DNA from: Mycobacterium sp. 1465703.0
GTDB taxonomy: Bacteria > Actinomycetota > Actinomycetes > Mycobacteriales > Mycobacteriaceae
Direction: 5' to 3'
Assembly: GCF_001672975.1 (NCBI RefSeq)
Contig: NZ_LZKU01000127.1
Coordinates: 1-59,532, forward strand
DNA: 59,532 bases
Part shown: in pieces, positions 24,300-32,798 of the stretch
Layout: each line of letters begins with the position of its first letter
Numbering within the stretch: position 1 is the stretch's first letter
Notes under the pieces: model-generated
Databases searched by the model: none
Told to the model about the DNA's origin: nothing
Seen by the model: only the letters and a program-made list of their open reading frames with translations
Program-made: the position numbers and the translations under genes

Positions 24300-26555
24300 A
24301 TGGCGCCGCGGGTGAAGCTGACCAACGCCGAGAAGGTGCTGTACCCCGCCGCCGGCACCACCAAGGCCGACATCTTCGACTACTACACGCGGATCGCCGA
24401 GGTGATGATCCCGCACATCGCCGGCCGGCCGGCGACCCGCAAGCGCTGGCCCAACGGCGTCGACCAGGAATCCTTCTTCGAGAAACAGCTGGCTTCCTCG
24501 GCCCCGGACTGGCTGCCGCGCGCCAGTGTGACGCACCGATCCGGAACCACGACGTACCCGATCATCGACAGCCCGACCGGTCTGGCCTGGATCGCCCAAC
24601 AGGCCGCGCTGGAGGTCCACGTGCCGCAGTGGCGGTTCATCGCCGAGTGGACCCGCAGCCGGGCCGAAGAACTCAAACCCGGACCGGCGACCCGACTGGT
24701 GTTCGACCTCGACCCCGGGGAAGGCGTGACGATGGCTCAGTTGGCCGAGGTGGCGCACGCCGTCCGCGAACTGATCACCGGAATCGGGTTGACCACCTAT
24801 CCGCTCACCAGCGGCAGCAAAGGCCTGCACCTCTACACGCCTCTTCAGGAGCCGGTCAGCAGTAGGGGCGCCACCGTATTGGCCAAACGCGTCGCGCAGC
24901 AGCTGGAAAAGACGATGCCGACGCTGGTCACGTCGACCATGACCAAGAGCCTGCGGGCCGGAAAGATCTTTCTGGACTGGAGCCAGAACAACGGCTCCAA
25001 AACGACCATCGCGCCGTATTCGCTACGTGGGCGCGAACAACCCACTGTCGCGGCGCCACGCACCTGGGAGGAACTGGACGACCCGTCGCTGCGCCACCTG
25101 CGTTACGACGAAGTGCTGGAGCGGGTCGCCCGCGACGGCGACCTGCTGGCAGCGCTGGACCAGGATGCGCCGGTCCCGGATCGCCTGACCAAATACCGCA
25201 GCATGCGTGACGCATCGAAAACACCTGAGCCGGTCCCGGCGGCGAAACCTGCTCTGGGCCAAGGAAATAGCTTTGTCATCCAAGAGCATCACGCCCGTCG
25301 GCTGCACTATGACTTCCGGCTGGAACGAGACGGCGTATTGGTGTCCTGGGCGGTGCCGAGGAACCTGCCCGAAACCACCTCGGTGAATCACCTGGCGGTG
25401 CATACCGAGGACCATCCGCTGGAATACGGGGGGTTCGAAGGCATCATCCCCAAAGGGGAGTACGGGGCCGGAAAGGTGATCATCTGGGACTCGGGAACCT
25501 ATGACGCCGAGAAGTTCCAGGACGACGAGGTGATCGTCAATCTGCACGGCAACAAGGTTTCCGGACGCTATGCGCTGATTCAGACCAATGGTGACCAGTG
25601 GCTGGCGCACCGGATGAAGGACCAAAAGGTGTTCGAGTTCGACACCATCGCCCCCATGCTGGCCACCCATGGTTCGGTGACGGCGCTGAAGGCGGGCATA
25701 TGGGCTTTCGAAGGCAAATGGGACGGGTACCGCTTGCTGGTCGAGGCCGACCGCGGTGCCCTGCGGATACGGTCGCGGCGCGGTCGCGAGGTCACTCAGG
25801 AATATCCCGAATTACGTTCGCTGGCAGCAGATCTCGCTGACCATCATGTGATACTTGATGGCGAGGCGGTGGTCTTGGACTCTTCCGGTGCTCCCAACTT
25901 CCACGAGATGCAGAACCGCGGGAAAGGCTCGCGCGTCGAATTCTGGGCGTTCGACGTACTGTATCTCGATGGCCGCTCGCTGTTGCGGGCCAGCTACCGG
26001 GACCGGCGAAGGGTGCTGGAAATGCTCGGCGCCGGAGGCGATCTCATCGTTCCCGATCTACTGCCCGGCGACGGCAAGCAAGCGCTGGAGGAGTCCGGCA
26101 GGCGCGGTTGGGAGGGTGTGATCGCCAAGCGGCGCGACTCGACCTATCAACCCGGCCGGCGTTCGTCGTCGTGGATCAAGGACAAGCACTGGAACACCCA
26201 GGAGGTTGTCATCGGTGGCTGGAAGGCCGGTGAGGGCGGGCGCACCAGCGGCATCGGCTCACTGCTGATGGGCATCCCCACCGCCGACGGCCTACAGTTC
26301 GCGGGGCGGGTCGGGACCGGGTTCACCGAACGTGACCTGGCCAACTTGAAGAAGACGCTGACACCGCTGCACACCGGCGAATCCCCGTTCCACCCCCCGC
26401 TGCCCAGAAGTGAAGCCCGGGGCGTGACGTACGTGGAGCCGGTTCTGGTCGGAGAGGTGCGCTACAGCGAGTGGACTCCGGATAACCGGTTGCGCCAATC
26501 GAGTTGGCGGGGCCTGCGGCCCGACAAGGAAGCAAGTGAGGTGGTGCGCGAGTGA
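24300..26555 (+). CDS. ligD: Multifunctional ATP-dependent DNA ligase LigD (POL-PE-LIG)
   Basis: A 751-residue end-joining ligase in the mycobacterial domain order: primase-polymerase (residues 1 to about 285), 3'-phosphoesterase (HHARRLHYDFRLERDG from H330), and ligase with the adenylated lysine K473 in FEGKWDGYRL. It fills, trims and seals double-strand breaks held by Ku. ATG 24300 is chosen; a TTG at 24291 is in frame. Its last bases overlap the next gene (GTGA). The counterpart of Rv0938, here separated from ku. Confidence 0.97.
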   Translation: MAPRVKLTNAEKVLYPAAGTTKADIFDYYTRIAEVMIPHIAGRPATRKRWPNGVDQESFFEKQLASSAPDWLPRASVTHRSGTTTYPIIDSPTGLAWIAQQAALEVHVPQWRFIAEWTRSRAEELKPGPATRLVFDLDPGEGVTMAQLAEVAHAVRELITGIGLTTYPLTSGSKGLHLYTPLQEPVSSRGATVLAKRVAQQLEKTMPTLVTSTMTKSLRAGKIFLDWSQNNGSKTTIAPYSLRGREQPTVAAPRTWEELDDPSLRHLRYDEVLERVARDGDLLAALDQDAPVPDRLTKYRSMRDASKTPEPVPAAKPALGQGNSFVIQEHHARRLHYDFRLERDGVLVSWAVPRNLPETTSVNHLAVHTEDHPLEYGGFEGIIPKGEYGAGKVIIWDSGTYDAEKFQDDEVIVNLHGNKVSGRYALIQTNGDQWLAHRMKDQKVFEFDTIAPMLATHGSVTALKAGIWAFEGKWDGYRLLVEADRGALRIRSRRGREVTQEYPELRSLAADLADHHVILDGEAVVLDSSGAPNFHEMQNRGKGSRVEFWAFDVLYLDGRSLLRASYRDRRRVLEMLGAGGDLIVPDLLPGDGKQALEESGRRGWEGVIAKRRDSTYQPGRRSSSWIKDKHWNTQEVVIGGWKAGEGGRTSGIGSLLMGIPTADGLQFAGRVGTGFTERDLANLKKTLTPLHTGESPFHPPLPRSEARGVTYVEPVLVGEVRYSEWTPDNRLRQSSWRGLRPDKEASEVVRE

Positions 26556-28492
26556 AGTGGGTTAGCTATCAAGGCGATGAGGGCGAGCGTGTCGGAGTTG
26601 TCTGCGGCGACACCATCTATGCGATGTCACCGGGCCTGACGCTGCTTGATCTGATCGCGCGTGGCTCAGAGGGCTTGCGGCGGGCGGGAGAGGAGGCGCA
26701 GCGGTCCCCGGCGGCGACAACGCCGCTCGCACAAGTGCGATTGCTGGCACCTATTCCGCGTCCGCCGTCGATCCGAGACTCGCTGTGCTTCCTCGATCAC
26801 ATGCGCAACTGCCAAGCCGCGCTGGGTGCCGGACGGCAGCTCGCCGACACTTGGTATCGCATCCCGGCGTTTTACTTCGCCTGCCCGGCAACGGTTTTAG
26901 GTCCTTATGACGACGCCCCGACGGCTCCCGGAAGTGCTTGGCAGGACTTCGAATTGGAGATCGCGGCGGTGATCGGAACCGGCGGGAAGGATCTCACCGT
27001 CGAGCAGGCCGAACAGGCGATCATCGGTTACACCATTTTCAACGACTGGTCCGCCCGAGATCTGCAGCAGATGGAAAGCCAACTGGGGATCGGGCAGGGC
27101 AAGGGCAAGGACAGCGGGGTCACGCTGGGTCCCTACCTGGTGACCCCCGACGAGCTCGAGGCCTACCGCCGTGACGGCAAGCTGGATCTGCAAGTCACCG
27201 CCCTGGTCAACGACACCGTCATCGGTACGGGGTCGACGGCCCAGATGGACTGGACCTTCGGCGAAGTCATCTCCTATGCCTCGCGTGGCGTCACGCTCAA
27301 TCCCGGCGACGTGATCGGCTCCGGCACGGTACCCACCTGCACACTGGTCGAGCACCTCAATCCCGCAGCGCTGGAATCGTTTCCGGGCTGGCTGCACGAC
27401 GGAGACGTCGTCACGCTGCAGGTCGAGGGCTTGGGGGAGACCCGGCAAACAGTCCGCGCGACCAGCGCGCCCGCGCCGTTGGCCGCCCGGCCCAACCCGG
27501 ATGCCGCATCCGCGCCGCAACGGGTCAACCGCGCGCCGGCCCGGGTACCCTACACCCGCGGACTGCATCAAATCGCGGACCGGGTGTGGGCATGGACATT
27601 GCCGGACGGGGGCTACGGCTGGAGCAACGCCGGGCTGATCGCCGGGGAGGGTGCCTCCCTGCTGGTGGACACCCTGTTCGACTTGGCGCTGACCCGTGAG
27701 ATGCTCACGGCGATGCGGCCTATCACCGGGTCAGCACCGATCACCGACGCGGTGATCACCCACTCCAACGGGGACCACACCCACGGCAATCAACTGCTCG
27801 ACGCCGCGGTGCGCATCATCGCCGCGCACGGCACCGCCGAGGAGATCGAGCACGGCATGGCACCGGAAATGCTGGCCATGGCGCAAACCGCCAATCTCGG
27901 GCCGGTCGCCACGCCGTACACGCGAGAACGCTTCGGGCACTTCGATTTCAGCAACATCAAGCTCCGCAACGCCGATGAGACCTTTGAGCGCGATCTGACC
28001 GTCGAGGTGGGTGGGCGGCGGATCGACGTGCTGAATCTTGGTCCGGCACACACCGCCGCCGACTCGGTGGTGCATGTGCCCGATGCGGGGGTGCTGTTCG
28101 GCGGCGATCTGTTGTTCATCGGCTGCACGCCCATCGTGTGGGCCGGCCCGATCGCCAACTGGATCGCGGCCTGCGACACCATGATCGCGTTGGACGCACC
28201 GACGGTGGTGCCTGGCCATGGGCCGGTCACCGATCCGGACGGAATCCGCGCGGTGCGTGGCTATCTGGTGCATATCGCCGAACAGGCCGAGGCCGCCTAC
28301 CGCCAGGGGTTGTCGTGGGCCGAGGCTGCCGACACCATCGACCTCGGCGAGTACGCGACCTGGCTGGACGCCGAGCGCGCCGTGGTCAACGTCTATCAGC
28401 GCTATCGCGAACTCGACCCGCAGACACCGCAATTGGAGGTGATGGCGCTGCTGGTGATGCAAGCCGAATGGCTCGCCAAACGGTCCTCGTGA
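26552..28492 (+). CDS. Fusion: fumarylacetoacetate-hydrolase domain + metallo-beta-lactamase-fold domain
   Basis: A 646-residue two-domain enzyme, counterpart of Rv0939. Residues 1 to about 300 are a FAH-fold hydrolase/isomerase (DFELEIAAVIGTGGKDL, GYTIFNDWSARDLQ, metal-binding acidic residues, GDVIGSGTVPT). From about residue 335 is a metallo-beta-lactamase domain: HSNGDHTHGN in place of the usual HxHxDH, then GPAHTAADS, GGDLLF and PGHGP. Asn replaces the second zinc histidine. The GTG start overlaps the ligD stop by three bases, so the two are co-translated although their chemistry looks unrelated. Likely role: breakdown of an aromatic or lactone metabolite. Confidence 0.88.
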   Translation: MKWVSYQGDEGERVGVVCGDTIYAMSPGLTLLDLIARGSEGLRRAGEEAQRSPAATTPLAQVRLLAPIPRPPSIRDSLCFLDHMRNCQAALGAGRQLADTWYRIPAFYFACPATVLGPYDDAPTAPGSAWQDFELEIAAVIGTGGKDLTVEQAEQAIIGYTIFNDWSARDLQQMESQLGIGQGKGKDSGVTLGPYLVTPDELEAYRRDGKLDLQVTALVNDTVIGTGSTAQMDWTFGEVISYASRGVTLNPGDVIGSGTVPTCTLVEHLNPAALESFPGWLHDGDVVTLQVEGLGETRQTVRATSAPAPLAARPNPDAASAPQRVNRAPARVPYTRGLHQIADRVWAWTLPDGGYGWSNAGLIAGEGASLLVDTLFDLALTREMLTAMRPITGSAPITDAVITHSNGDHTHGNQLLDAAVRIIAAHGTAEEIEHGMAPEMLAMAQTANLGPVATPYTRERFGHFDFSNIKLRNADETFERDLTVEVGGRRIDVLNLGPAHTAADSVVHVPDAGVLFGGDLLFIGCTPIVWAGPIANWIAACDTMIALDAPTVVPGHGPVTDPDGIRAVRGYLVHIAEQAEAAYRQGLSWAEAADTIDLGEYATWLDAERAVVNVYQRYRELDPQTPQLEVMALLVMQAEWLAKRSS

Positions 28493-28502
28493 CCGCCCGC
28501 GG

Positions 28503-29420
28503 CTAGAGTCGTACCGCCCTGACGAAGCCGATGGTGGAGGCGGGGGCCTGGTGTTCAGCGTCCCCTAATTCCGGTAGGGCCGCAGCCGAAAAGAGTTCGG
28601 CAAGCGTCGATTTGGTGGTATCCCACCCGTTGCTTTGCAGGTGTGCGGCGACGTCGGTGTGCTCGCCGGGGTAGGTCAACGCGGTGATGTCCAGGTCGAC
28701 TCCCTGCCGCCGCCAACCCTCGGCCATGCGCCGCGATTGTTCGAGCGCCTCGGGGGAGGTTCCGGCGACGGCTCCATAATCGGCGGCGAACCGGCTGCCC
28801 TCGCTGGACAACGGGATGATGGCGTCCAGCAACCGCACTTCGGCCTCGGGTGGAAGAAATCCGATCAGCACTCCCTCGGCGAGCCACGCCGTCCGCTCGG
28901 CCGGGTCAAAGCCCGCCTCTTGCAACGCCGCCGGCCAATCCTCGCGCAAATCGATACCGACGGTGCGGAGTTCGGCGGTCGGCGCCGCGCCTATCTCGGC
29001 CAGTGTCGCGGTCTTGAACGCGATCACCTCCGGCTGGTCAATCTCGTACACCGTCGTCTCGGCAGGCCAGCGCAACCGGTAGGCCCGGGAATCCAGACCC
29101 GATGCCACGATCACCACCTGGCGCAGCCCCGCCTGGCCGGCCGCGGCGAAATAGTCGTCGAAAAACCGGGCCCGCGCGGCGAACGTGTCCACAAACCGGG
29201 AAAACCCGACGCCCTTTTCGATCACATCAGCATCGAGTTCGCCGGTCGCCAACTTGGTGAAGAGGTCGAGCCCGGCGGCACGCACCAGCGGCTCGGCGAA
29301 TTCATCGATGATGACCGGCTGCGGACGTTTGGTGGCGGCCGCCCGGGCGGCGGCCACCATGGTGGCGGTGGCGCCCACGCTGTTGGCCAGGTCCCAGCTG
29401 TCACCTTCGGTTCGTGCCAT
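28503..29420 (-). CDS. Putative SAM-dependent methyltransferase (mycobacterial multi-copy family)
   Basis: A 305-residue protein of the leucine-carboxyl-methyltransferase-like family that mycobacteria have in many copies. It begins with the family hallmark [20 protein letters not shown] and has the SAM loop [15 protein letters not shown] followed by an acidic EIDQPEV. The acceptor is unknown. It converges on the FAH-MBL gene (10 bp between stops) and is divergent from the crotonase gene. Confidence 0.87.
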   Translation of the reverse strand: MARTEGDSWDLANSVGATATMVAAARAAATKRPQPVIIDEFAEPLVRAAGLDLFTKLATGELDADVIEKGVGFSRFVDTFAARARFFDDYFAAAGQAGLRQVVIVASGLDSRAYRLRWPAETTVYEIDQPEVIAFKTATLAEIGAAPTAELRTVGIDLREDWPAALQEAGFDPAERTAWLAEGVLIGFLPPEAEVRLLDAIIPLSSEGSRFAADYGAVAGTSPEALEQSRRMAEGWRRQGVDLDITALTYPGEHTDVAAHLQSNGWDTTKSTLAELFSAAALPELGDAEHQAPASTIGFVRAVRL

Positions 29421-29494
29421 GGCTTCTCCTTCGATGCGTGGCCAAAACCACGGTATGCGTTATCGGTATAAGCCACGTCGCTTACGGTTCCACT

Positions 29495-30301
29495 ATGCCT
29501 GCAGTGACATTGGAACCTCTCGACGACAACATCGCCTGCATCACGCTGAACCGGCCCGAGCGCCTCAACGCCATCGATGGATCGTTGATCGACGGCGTCG
29601 ACGAGGCCTTGGATGTGCTGGACGCGGGCGAGTTCAGGGTGGCGATCCTGACCGGGGCCGGACGCGGGTTCTGTGCGGGCGCCGATTTGAGCGGCACCGG
29701 GCGGCCGTGGACTCAGAACAGGCCGACCACCCCGGCGTTCAAGGTCAACTACGACGCCCAGGTGCGGTTGGCCAACCTCTATACCCGGATTTACGAGTTG
29801 GACATTCCGGTGATCGGCGCGGTCAATGGTGTGGCCGTCGGGGGTGGCTTGGCGTTCTCGTTGGTCTGCGACATCCGCATCGCCTCCGAGCAGGCGCGGT
29901 TCGGTTCGGTGTTCATCAAGGCCGGCTTTTCGTCGATGGACATGGGCACCAGCTATCTGCTGCCGAAGATCGTCGGCGCCGGGGTGGCCCGCGAGCTGAT
30001 GCTCACCGGTCGCATCATCGACGCGGCCGAGGCCTACCGCATCAAGCTGGTGCACGAGGTCGTTGCGCCGGACGACCTGATGCCCGCCGCACTGCGCAAG
30101 GCTCGCGAGATCGCCGAGAACAACGCTTACGGCGTGTGGCAGACCAAGATTGGCCTCAACGCCGCGCTGGACGCGCCCAGTCTGCGCCATGCCATCGAGA
30201 TCGAGAACCGCACCCAGATTCTCAGCGGATTCACCAATAATCCGGTCGAGGCCGCCGTGGCGCACCGGGAGAAGCGCGCCCCGAAGTGGGATGTGCTGTA
30301 A
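29495..30301 (+). CDS. Crotonase-fold (enoyl-CoA hydratase-like) protein lacking both catalytic Glu
   Basis: A 268-residue crotonase. Oxyanion-hole loops are present (TGAGRGFCAGADLS and NGVAVGGGLAFS). The two glutamates of true hydratases are replaced: the GGG-x-E position is Ala and the FG-x-x-E position is Phe. It is therefore probably not a hydratase; isomerase, hydrolase or another crotonase reaction is more likely. ATG 29495 is chosen. Its stop is followed at once by the 55-bp tandem array. Confidence 0.85.
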   Translation: MPAVTLEPLDDNIACITLNRPERLNAIDGSLIDGVDEALDVLDAGEFRVAILTGAGRGFCAGADLSGTGRPWTQNRPTTPAFKVNYDAQVRLANLYTRIYELDIPVIGAVNGVAVGGGLAFSLVCDIRIASEQARFGSVFIKAGFSSMDMGTSYLLPKIVGAGVARELMLTGRIIDAAEAYRIKLVHEVVAPDDLMPAALRKAREIAENNAYGVWQTKIGLNAALDAPSLRHAIEIENRTQILSGFTNNPVEAAVAHREKRAPKWDVL

Positions 30302-30647
30302 CGCTTGCGACCGCCGCGAGCTTGATGGCGGCGGCCCGCTTCGCCCGGCTGCGCCGCGCTTGCGACCGCCGCGAGCTTGATGGCGGCGGCCCGCTTCGCC
30401 CGGCTGCGCCGCGCTTGCGACCGCCGCGAGCTTGATGGCGGCGGCCCGCTTCGCCCGGCTGCGCCGCGCTTGCGACCGCCGCGAGCTTGATGGCGGCGGC
30501 CCGCTTCGCCCGGCTGCGCCGCGCTTGCGACCGCCGCGAGCTTGATGGCGGCGGCCCGCTTCGCCCGGCTGCGCCGCGCTTGCGACCGCCGCGAGCTTGA
30601 TGGCGGCGGCCCGCTTCGCCCGGCTGCGCCGCGCTTGCGACCGCCGC
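30302..30647. repeat. Perfect 55-bp tandem array, 6 full copies plus a partial
   Basis: Six identical 55-bp units (start 30303, 30358, 30413, 30468, 30523, 30578) and a 15-base partial at 30633. The array fills the whole space between two convergent genes: it starts right after the crotonase TAA and its last base is in the stop codon of the LLM gene. Each unit holds CCGCCGC and GCGGCGG, which can pair around a 10-base loop. 55 is not a multiple of three, so it is not a protein repeat. No spacers, so not CRISPR. Confidence 0.97.
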
Positions 30648-31513
30648 TAAAGCTTGGCGATCACGTTCTCGGCGAACATCTCCAGATTGCGGATCTTGTT
30701 GTCCAGCGGCTCGGTGTCTTTGCCCTTGATGTAGGGAATGCGGAAGCCGACGATGACGTCGGTGACGCCTTTGTCCTCGAGCCGTTTGATGCCGTCCGCG
30801 GTGTAGGCGTCCGCGGAGATGACGTGGATCTCGAACGGACCGGTCTTGCCGGCTTCTTCGCGGAACTTCTTGAGCTTGGCCAGCAGGTGGTCGAGTTCCT
30901 CGGGGTCACCGCCCCCATGCATCCAACCGTCCAGGCGCGCCGCGCGCCGCAGGGCCGCATCGGCGTGCCCACCGATCAGGATCGGCACGGGCTTGGTGGG
31001 AGCCGGCGTCATCTTGGTCTTGGGGATGTCGTAGAACTCGCCGTGGAATTCGAAATAGTCACCGGTGGTGAGGCCCTGGATGATTTCGATGCATTCGTCG
31101 ATCCGCTTGCCGCGCCGGGCGAACGGGACACCCAACAGTTCGTAGTCCTCGGGCCACGGGCTGGTGCCGACGCCCAAGCCCACGCGGTTGTCGGTCATCG
31201 CGGCCAGCGACCCGATCTGCTTGGCCACCAGCGCCGGTGGCCGGATGGGCAGCTTGAGCACGAAGAAGTTGAACCGCAACTTCGAGGTCACCGCGCCCAA
31301 AGCCGATGTCAGCACGAAGGTTTCGATAAACTCCTTGCCGTCCAGGAACTCGCGGTTGCCGTCCGGGGTGTACGGGTACTTCGAGTCGGATTCGAAGGGA
31401 TAGGCGATGCTGTCGGCGATCGTCATGGCGTGATAACCGGCCGCCTCGGCTGCCTTGGCCAGCGGGATGTAATACCTAAAGTCGGTCATTGCCTCTGCGT
31501 AGGTAAACCGCAC
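30647..31513 (-). CDS. LLM-class F420-dependent oxidoreductase with a KstR box
   Basis: A 288-residue luciferase-like TIM-barrel enzyme, counterpart of Rv0940c. GYHAMTIADSIAYPF and the middle signature (MTDNRVGLGVGTSPW) are typical. The start is GTG 31513 (VRFTYAEAM) with AAGG about nine bases upstream; the longer frame would run through the operator. A perfect KstR operator lies 37-50 bases upstream, so it is probably induced by sterols and acts on a sterol or lipid intermediate. Confidence 0.88.
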   Translation of the reverse strand: MRFTYAEAMTDFRYYIPLAKAAEAAGYHAMTIADSIAYPFESDSKYPYTPDGNREFLDGKEFIETFVLTSALGAVTSKLRFNFFVLKLPIRPPALVAKQIGSLAAMTDNRVGLGVGTSPWPEDYELLGVPFARRGKRIDECIEIIQGLTTGDYFEFHGEFYDIPKTKMTPAPTKPVPILIGGHADAALRRAARLDGWMHGGGDPEELDHLLAKLKKFREEAGKTGPFEIHVISADAYTADGIKRLEDKGVTDVIVGFRIPYIKGKDTEPLDNKIRNLEMFAENVIAKL

Positions 31514-31549
31514 GTCATCTGCCTTCCTGGGGGAGTCGTCACTCGACAT

Positions 31550-31563
31550 TAGAACGTGTTCTA
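31550..31563. promoter_or_regulatory. KstR operator TAGAACGTGTTCTA
   Basis: A perfect 14-bp palindrome matching the established KstR (cholesterol-catabolism repressor) consensus TnnAACnnGTTnnA, upstream of the LLM gene. The same 14 bases recur at 48958 before another LLM gene. Confidence 0.88.
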
Positions 31564-31649
31564 GTTTCAGCACAACCGGCAGACGGGTGCGACAGCTCGC
31601 CGGATTCCTCGACCGCCGCGTGCGGGCGTCCGGCTGAAGCAGGTTCGGA

Positions 31650-32414
31650 CTACAGCTGGTTCTCGGGACCGATGACCGCCCACACCGTCTTCCCGAACGA
31701 AGTGGGTGTGCTGCCCCAGGCGCGTGACAACGCGTCGACGATCGCCAGTCCGGACACGTCGATGCCCTTCGGCGGCGACGGCAGTCGCACCGCGGGTGAG
31801 TTGCTCGCGTCGGACACCGCGATGGCGGCCGTCTTGCCTTGCGCCTCGATCCGCACCACCGGAACGCTGGCGGTGTGTTCCAGCACGTTCTCGACGAACA
31901 CGTTGACCACCACCAAGGCCACCGGGATCAGCTTGGACTGCGACCATGTGGTGAGCCATTCGCGGACCAGGCGCCGCGACTCGCGCAGGCTGGTCAGGTC
32001 AGCGGGCAACTGGACATCGGCGCGCCGCACCGCGCGACGGCCGTTCTCGCCGAGTGCCTTCAGTGCGGCTTTCTCGCTCGGGTACACCGGCATGAAGTGG
32101 CTGACCCCACTGCGGGCGATCGCTTCGCGGGCCGCTCGGTCGGTGCAAACCAAGATGATCGGAATGTGGGGCCCGCTACCGACCTGCCAGTACGCGCTCA
32201 TGAAGGTCGACCATGTCGATTCGGCCCGCACCTTGAGTCCGGAGACGTCGACGATCACCGCCGCGGCATCGTCCAACGCGGCCTTGAGAATGCGGTCGCG
32301 TAGTGCGGTCGAGTTGGCGTCATCAAGTACGCCGTTGACGGTCAAAACGGATACCGAGTCATCGGTCCGCATCGCGACGGCCAGCGGGCCGGCCGATTCA
32401 GCTACCGGACTCAT
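31650..32414 (-). CDS. STAS + HATPase (RsbW-like) fusion, probable sigma-factor or phospho-switch regulator
   Basis: A 254-residue protein, counterpart of Rv0941c. Residues 15 to about 115 form a STAS (anti-anti-sigma) domain (DSVSVLTVNGVLDDANSTAL, VIVDVSGLKV). Residues about 145-254 form a Bergerat-fold ATPase of the RsbW type: N-box VENVLEHT, G1 VSDASNSPAVR, G2 SGLAIVDALSRAWG, then GKTVWAVI. Putting an antagonist domain and a kinase domain in one chain is unusual; it could be self-regulating. No sigma factor gene is adjacent. ATG 32414 chosen. Confidence 0.8.
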   Translation of the reverse strand: MSPVAESAGPLAVAMRTDDSVSVLTVNGVLDDANSTALRDRILKAALDDAAAVIVDVSGLKVRAESTWSTFMSAYWQVGSGPHIPIILVCTDRAAREAIARSGVSHFMPVYPSEKAALKALGENGRRAVRRADVQLPADLTSLRESRRLVREWLTTWSQSKLIPVALVVVNVFVENVLEHTASVPVVRIEAQGKTAAIAVSDASNSPAVRLPSPPKGIDVSGLAIVDALSRAWGSTPTSFGKTVWAVIGPENQL

Positions 32415-32798
32415 CCCAGCTCGGTCCTGGCGTCCGGTCCCATTTCCCGCTCCTCGCATCCTGCCGAACCGATTGCTTGAGTATCCGCCATTCGGGGCAA
32501 AAGTCTACTTGGAGAGCGGGCAGCCCAAAATAGCTGCAATCCGCAGGCTGCGATTGGGATCCCGGCGAATCCGTGCCGCAAGCCCGCAACAAAAGCATCA
32601 TGCGGTCCCTCCCCACACCGCCGGGCGTCGACCAGCACCACCGCAATGCACTAGTGGAGTCCTCCGGGTGCCCAGCGCGCGCTTTCACCGTGATTACCAC
32701 GGCATGGGCGCGACCAAACTTTCTAGTACGTAAAAAATGTGCGTTAACCAGCGCAAATTGGGCCGGCCGTGGCGCCGCGCGGTAGCCCGCTGATCGGC
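32415..32798. other. 384-bp gap without a supported gene
   Basis: Lies between the STAS-HATPase start and the monooxygenase stop. In M. tuberculosis a small gene (Rv0942) is annotated here; the frames in this window have poor codon use, so I call none. A near-palindrome TGCGTTAACCAGCGCA (32741-32756) and an A/T-rich CGTAAAAAATGTG are the only notable sequences. Confidence 0.5.

Noticed and set aside
30302..30647. CRISPR array
   Set aside because: Units are directly adjacent with no spacers; it is a plain tandem repeat, and no cas genes are present.
32573..32785. Possible Rv0942-like small gene on +
   Set aside because: No strong ribosome-binding site, poor codon use and no similarity that I can support.
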